From assembly GCA_030650525.1 (NCBI GenBank), contig JAUSDQ010000176.1:1-56742 (forward strand): 56,742 nucleotides of DNA, written 5' to 3'. The DNA comes from Sulfuricaulis sp. (GTDB taxonomy: Bacteria > Pseudomonadota > Gammaproteobacteria > Acidiferrobacterales > Sulfurifustaceae). A model generated the notes under the pieces. The model was not told where the DNA came from and ran no database searches. It saw only the letters and a program-made list of their open reading frames with translations. A program made the translations under genes and the position numbers. Below, piece after piece: positions 52,152 through 56,742 of the stretch. How positions within the stretch are numbered: the stretch's first letter is position 1; every line of letters starts with the position of its first letter.

Positions 52152-53614
52152 GCGAAGAAATTCTCATAAACGTCACGCCGCAAGAGACCCGCGTCGCGGT
52201 CGTTGAAAACGGCATGCTGCAAGAAGTTTACATCGAGCGTGCGCGCAGCCGCGGAATCGTCGGCAATATTTATAAAGGCAAGGTGGTCCGGATACTTCCG
52301 GGCATGCAAGCCGCGTTCGTGGACATCGGACTCGAACGCACCGCGTTTCTTCATGCCTCTGACATTCGTGCTCCCTCGATGGCTGAGGCCGTCACGGGCC
52401 CGGTACCGCCGATTCACGAATTGTTGCAGGACGGACAGGAAGTTATCGTGCAGGTGCTCAAGGACCCGATCGGAACCAAGGGCGCACGTCTGACCATGCA
52501 GATCACGCTGCCGGCGCGCTATCTGGTGTTTCTGCCCTACAGCAAACACATCGGCATCTCGCAGAAGATCGGCGATGAGGCCACGCGCGAACGTCTGCGT
52601 GCGCTAATGCTTTCCGCCATGTCGGAAGCTGCGGATGGGGGCGGTTATATCCTGCGTACGCTGGCCGAGACGGCGGCGGAGGAGGAAATAGAAACCGACA
52701 TCCGTTACCTGCGCCGGGTGTGGGCCGCCTGTCAGGAAAGCATCCGCTCCGCGCCCGCGCGCAGCCTGGTCCACGAAGACCTGCCCCTGGCGCTGCGCGC
52801 CATGCGCGATCTCGTGCGCGCCAACGTCGAAAAAATTCGCGTTGATTCGCGCGAGATTTTCATCAAGGCGCGCGATTTCGGCATTGAATTCATTCCGGAG
52901 ATCGCCGATCGTATCGAGCATTATCCCGGCGAGCGCCCCATCTTCGACCTGTTTTCCGTCGAGGATGAAATTCAGAAGGCCCTCGATCATAAGGTCATGC
53001 TCAAGTCCGGCGGCTACCTTATATTAGACCAGACCGAGGCCATGACTACCGTTGACGTGAATACCGGCGCCTATGTCGGCCGCCGCAATCTGGAAGAGAC
53101 GCTCTTCAAGACCAATCTCGAGGCGGCGCAGACGATTGCGCGCCAGCTGCGGTTGCGTAACCTGGGGGGAATGATCATCGTCGATTTCATTGACATGGCC
53201 GAGGCCGAACACAAACGTCAGGTGCTGCGGGCGCTGGAGCGGGCACTATCGCGCGACCGCACCAAGGTGTACATCACCGAGATGTCGCCGCTGGGGCTGG
53301 TGGAACTGACACGCAAGCGCACGCGCGAAAGCCTCGAACACGTCCTGTGCCAGCCGTGCCCGGTCTGCACCGGCCGCGGGATGGTGAAAACGCCGCAGAC
53401 CGTGTGTTATGAGATCTTTCGCGAAATCCTGCGCGAGGCGCGCCAGTATGGCGCCGATGAGTATCTGGTGCTCGCTTCCCAGCCGGTTATCGATCTGCTG
53501 TTCGATGAAGAGGCGGTGGGGCTTGTGAAGCTTCAGGAGTTTATCGGCAAGCCGATTCAACTTAAGGTTGAGCCGCTTTATTCTCAGGAGCAGTATGACG
53601 TGGTGCTGATGTAG
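52148..53614 (+). CDS. rng: ribonuclease G
   Basis: 488 residues. RNase E/G-family endonuclease that matures the 5' end of 16S rRNA. S1 domain near residues 35-120 (VGNIYKGKVVRILPGMQAAF VDIGLERTAFLH), catalytic part with GGYLILDQTEAMTTVDVNTG and VDFIDMAE, and the zinc-link CPVC motif in LCQPCPVCTGRGMVKT. Length fits RNase G rather than the longer RNase E. Coupled to maf by ATGA. Followed by yhdP, as in E. coli. Confidence 0.97.
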   Translation: MSEEILINVTPQETRVAVVENGMLQEVYIERARSRGIVGNIYKGKVVRILPGMQAAFVDIGLERTAFLHASDIRAPSMAEAVTGPVPPIHELLQDGQEVIVQVLKDPIGTKGARLTMQITLPARYLVFLPYSKHIGISQKIGDEATRERLRALMLSAMSEAADGGGYILRTLAETAAEEEIETDIRYLRRVWAACQESIRSAPARSLVHEDLPLALRAMRDLVRANVEKIRVDSREIFIKARDFGIEFIPEIADRIEHYPGERPIFDLFSVEDEIQKALDHKVMLKSGGYLILDQTEAMTTVDVNTGAYVGRRNLEETLFKTNLEAAQTIARQLRLRNLGGMIIVDFIDMAEAEHKRQVLRALERALSRDRTKVYITEMSPLGLVELTRKRTRESLEHVLCQPCPVCTGRGMVKTPQTVCYEIFREILREARQYGADEYLVLASQPVIDLLFDEEAVGLVKLQEFIGKPIQLKVEPLYSQEQYDVVLM

Positions 53615-53779
53615 TACCGGACGACCGGCTGCCGGCAGGGTGAGAAACTTCGGCAAAAGGCCGGTATCGAAGGCTCCATGCGAATACCTTGTTCCCGATA
53701 TAGCTTTGCATTTGCCGCGAATGCGGCAGAATAGCGCTATGCACATTCAAAATGTCTGCTCGCGGAGGTTAATGTCTCC

Positions 53780-56742
53780 ATGAAAAAGCGGCTGCGCCGG
53801 TACGCCTTGCACGTCGGGCGCGCGACGTTACACATCAGCCGCTGGACATTGTACATTTCCGCCGCGGCTCTGGTGTTGCTCACGATCGTTTTTATTGTCG
53901 CGCGCTTCACCTTGCCGATGATTGAAGAGCGCAAGTCCGATCTTGAACAGTATCTTGGCTTACGATCCGGCCACCCAATACGTATCGAATCGCTGCATGC
54001 CTACTGGGACGGCCTGCATCCCGGCGCGCAGGCGAAGGGATTGCAGGTGTATGCGTCCGACGGCGTCCGGCCGGCCATTCGCCTGAGCGAGGTCCGGATC
54101 AGTCTCGCGCTTCTGCCCCTGCTCTGGGGCGAGCTGGAAATCAACAGTCTGCTCGTGGTCAATCCAAGTCTGGCGCTTGAACGGCTGACCGACGGACGTT
54201 TTCGTATTTCGGGTTTCAATCCGTTGCAGACCGAACAACCCACGGACGATGAAAAATTCGTCGGTTGGCTGTTCCGGCAAAATCGCCTGGAGATCGAGAA
54301 TGGCGAGCTGCAATGGTTCGATCACCGGGAAGCAGGCGCGTCGTTGCGTCTTGCGCGCGTGAATCTTACCCTTCGAAACCGCGGCGATCGTCACCAACTT
54401 GGTTTCAGCGCCGTGTTTCCGCCGGATATGTGTCGCAACTGTTCGTTGATTCTCGATATTAACGGTAATCCTTTCACCTCATCGGCCTGGGATGGCGATA
54501 TTTACCTGCGTACCGAGGAGGTAAATATCAAAGCCTTGCCGTTGATTGCGCGCGAGAAATTACCTGAAACCTTTCGTGGGAAATTCAATGCGCAGATATG
54601 GTCGGAGTGGGAACAGGGACGACCCGTTTCGATCAAGGGCAACGCGCGTGTTGTCGATCTGCGCTTGCCTGTTCCGGGGTGGACTACCCCGCTCGGCATT
54701 CACGTGGCAGGCGGTGACCTCAGCTGGCAGGCCAAGCGCACAGGCTGGCGTCTCGACGTGGCTAATCCCGTGATCGGCCTGACCGGGCCGGAATGGGCCG
54801 CCGAACATCTTCGTATTGTATTTCAGCCGGAGGAGAGCCAGATCCAGGTCAAGCATCTCGATCTTGAGGATATCACCGGTTTCGTGACGCGGCTGAAAAA
54901 TGAACTATCCGAGAGCGGCATAACGGAGTCTGAGAAATTGAGTATGTGGCTCGATTATTGGATTGCCGCCAAGCCTGAAGGCACCATGAATGATTTCAAC
55001 TTGCGACTCATCGGCAACGCGGGGTCGCCCGAGGATTTTTCGCTCGAGACCGACGTCCGGGCGGTGGCGGCGCTTGCTTATCAGAAATATCCGGGCGTGC
55101 AGGGTTTGAGCGGCCATCTGTCGCTGGCGCGCCATGCCGGTCAATTTCAGCTCGACGCGGGCGATATCACGGTGACGCTCCCCAGGGTCTTTCGCGCTCC
55201 GCTGGTGGCACAGCGTTTGAGCGGCGATCTCAGCTGGGAAAAATCCACCGAGCACTGGTTGATTGAAGGCAGTAATCTGCGCCTGGTCAGTGAAGATGGT
55301 CGCGGTACCGGAACTTTGAGCGTGAATGTCCCCCTGGACACGTCGATTTCACCGTATGTGAAACTGCGTGTCGATTTCAGCAATGGTAATGGGGCGCACG
55401 CGGCGCGCTATTACCCGGCCTATCATTTGCCGGCTGCCACCCTGGCGTGGATGGAGCGTTCCTTTACGGGAGGAAATATTACCCAGGGTTATCTGGTTTA
55501 CGATGGACCGACACGCCACTTCCCGTTTCGCGACAACACCGGAAAATTCGAGCTGCGCGGGCACGTGCGCCACGGGATTTATCAATACCTGCCCGGCTGG
55601 GAACCGATTAGGCAGGCGGAAGTCGATGTGGCCATCAATGGCCCCGAGGTACTGATTACCGGCCAAGGAAAAATCGCCGGTCTCAACACCGATCAAGTGG
55701 TCGTGGAGTCCCGGGAAAGCAGCGCCGGGCAGCATGTCGTGCACGTGAGCGGCAAGGTCAGCGGGCCGCTGAATGAGACACTCACCGTTCTGCGCGAAAT
55801 TAAATCCGAGTCGGATACGACCCACTGGCTGGCCCCGGTGTTGTCCGGCATGCGCGGTTCCGGCGATGGAATTCTCAGCCTCAACCTGTCGATTCCATTA
55901 CATCAGGCGCATTCTGTTGGGATCGACGGTGAGTATCGTTTCCTGAAAAGCACGCTGTTGTTTTCCGTTCCCGGCGTGGCCGCCGAGGCGATCGATGGCA
56001 GCGTGCGTTTCACCGAGACCGGCATCCGTGAAGGCAGTCTGCACCTGCAGTTCCTCGGCGGTTCGACCGTTCTGGCCGCCGGGCGCGAGCAAGACCAGTT
56101 GCTCATTCACGGCCAGGGCACGATCACGGCGCCGGGGCTCGCGCCCCTGGTGGGGCCGCTAATCGCCCCGCGCATCGCCGGCAGCATCAACTGGAATGGG
56201 ATGTGGCGATGGAGCAAGGGTGTCGGCGACCTGCGCGCCGAAGCCGATATCGGAAGTTTGAAAGTGCTGTTGCCGCCACCGCTTGACAGGCCAGACGGAC
56301 TCGCTGACGAGAAACTCGTCGTCCGAACCGAATCGAGCACGGCCAGCGAAATCATACTGGATCTCAGTGTTGGCAACCGCATGAGCGGCAAGCTCGACAT
56401 TGGCCGCAACGCCAGCGGTTGGCACCTGGCAAAAGGACGGATTGGTTTTGGCGAGGCACGCACCACATTGCCGGAAGCTAACGGTTTGCATGTGAGTGCC
56501 CGCATGGATTCGCTGGATATCAATCAGTGGTGGCCATGGCTCGGCGGGGGTTCGGCGGCCGTGCCGGAAGTGCTTACCCGTGTGAGCGCTGAGATACGTT
56601 CACTGAATATGTTCGACCGTAATTTCGGCGGTCTCAATTTCGATTTCTACCGAAGCCGTGAAGTCTGGAGCGGCACGGTCAACGGCGCCAAGCTGGCCGG
56701 CAACCTGAAATTTTCCGGCAAAGGTCCGGCCGCGCGCTTTGA
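53780..56742 (+). CDS. yhdP: YhdP/AsmA-like envelope protein (3' partial)
   Basis: At least 987 codons, open to the window end. Starts ATG 53780 with GGAGG about ten bases upstream. N-terminal membrane helix (YISAAALVLLTIVFIVARFT), then RSGHPIRIESLHAYWDGLHP and LALLPLLWGELEINSLLVVN, typical of YhdP, a large AsmA-family protein thought to bridge the envelope and move phospholipid to the outer membrane. Short frames seen on the other strand are shadows. Its position after rng is the same as in E. coli. Confidence 0.93.
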   Translation, partial: MKKRLRRYALHVGRATLHISRWTLYISAAALVLLTIVFIVARFTLPMIEERKSDLEQYLGLRSGHPIRIESLHAYWDGLHPGAQAKGLQVYASDGVRPAIRLSEVRISLALLPLLWGELEINSLLVVNPSLALERLTDGRFRISGFNPLQTEQPTDDEKFVGWLFRQNRLEIENGELQWFDHREAGASLRLARVNLTLRNRGDRHQLGFSAVFPPDMCRNCSLILDINGNPFTSSAWDGDIYLRTEEVNIKALPLIAREKLPETFRGKFNAQIWSEWEQGRPVSIKGNARVVDLRLPVPGWTTPLGIHVAGGDLSWQAKRTGWRLDVANPVIGLTGPEWAAEHLRIVFQPEESQIQVKHLDLEDITGFVTRLKNELSESGITESEKLSMWLDYWIAAKPEGTMNDFNLRLIGNAGSPEDFSLETDVRAVAALAYQKYPGVQGLSGHLSLARHAGQFQLDAGDITVTLPRVFRAPLVAQRLSGDLSWEKSTEHWLIEGSNLRLVSEDGRGTGTLSVNVPLDTSISPYVKLRVDFSNGNGAHAARYYPAYHLPAATLAWMERSFTGGNITQGYLVYDGPTRHFPFRDNTGKFELRGHVRHGIYQYLPGWEPIRQAEVDVAINGPEVLITGQGKIAGLNTDQVVVESRESSAGQHVVHVSGKVSGPLNETLTVLREIKSESDTTHWLAPVLSGMRGSGDGILSLNLSIPLHQAHSVGIDGEYRFLKSTLLFSVPGVAAEAIDGSVRFTETGIREGSLHLQFLGGSTVLAAGREQDQLLIHGQGTITAPGLAPLVGPLIAPRIAGSINWNGMWRWSKGVGDLRAEADIGSLKVLLPPPLDRPDGLADEKLVVRTESSTASEIILDLSVGNRMSGKLDIGRNASGWHLAKGRIGFGEARTTLPEANGLHVSARMDSLDINQWWPWLGGGSAAVPEVLTRVSAEIRSLNMFDRNFGGLNFDFYRSREVWSGTVNGAKLAGNLKFSGKGPAARF

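Overview
The window looks like a chromosomal segment of a gammaproteobacterium. The right third (35.1-56.7 kb) carries the gene blocks typical of that class: miaB-phoH-ybeY-corC-lnt, leuS-lptE-holA-proA-nadD-rsfS-rlmH and maf-rng-yhdP, several with ATGA stop/start overlaps. Moderately high GC, a VPLPA-type (PEP-CTERM-like) sorting signal and many palindromic intergenic repeats suggest an environmental, probably free-living lineage. I cannot name the genus. I see no rRNA, tRNA, CRISPR array, transposase or phage gene.

Left part (0-35 kb) is an accessory stress and envelope region. 0-3 kb: a PQQ-type sugar dehydrogenase lipoprotein (5' end outside the window), a catalase-fold lipoprotein and a Met-rich small protein. 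3.3-9.9 kb: phosphatidylserine synthase, then a leftward katE / LolA-like / SRPBCC group, a secreted protein of actinobacterial flavour, a 25-residue membrane peptide and a DUF1566 protein. 10-15.2 kb: CsbD, a rhodanese, two more Met-rich proteins, a thioredoxin-fold protein and a heavy-metal P1B-ATPase with an unusual CPD motif. 15.2-19.9 kb: acetate kinase and phosphoketolase (sugar phosphate to acetyl phosphate to acetate plus ATP), split by a stand-alone CheB domain and a remnant of a second phosphoketolase start, and followed by a broken histidine phosphatase. 19.9-28.1 kb: DUF3943, DUF3185, several tiny membrane proteins, superoxide dismutase, a ferritin-like protein, an OsmB-like lipoprotein, a Cys-repeat periplasmic protein, an AI-2E family permease, a BON lipoprotein and an OmpA-type protein. 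28.1-35 kb: an ice-binding-like (DUF3494) island with two lipoproteins and one VPLPA-anchored copy, plus an Ig-like lipoprotein.

The most interesting pattern is an apparent undescribed regulon. Eight copies of a 16-bp inverted repeat, TGTNCG-N4-CGNACA (usually followed by GA), lie in front of the small stress genes. In nearly all of them a -10-like hexamer follows at the same spacing, which places the palindrome centre at about -41.5, the position of a class II CRP/FNR-type activator. The targets are two Met-rich proteins, small membrane proteins, the Cys-repeat protein (two sites), the BON lipoprotein and the Ig-like lipoprotein. A second pattern is a duplicated leader of about 155 nt in front of the two DUF3494 lipoprotein genes. 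A third is a set of palindromic repeats filling the gaps of the housekeeping block, some of which supply the first or last codons of lptE, proA and rsfS.
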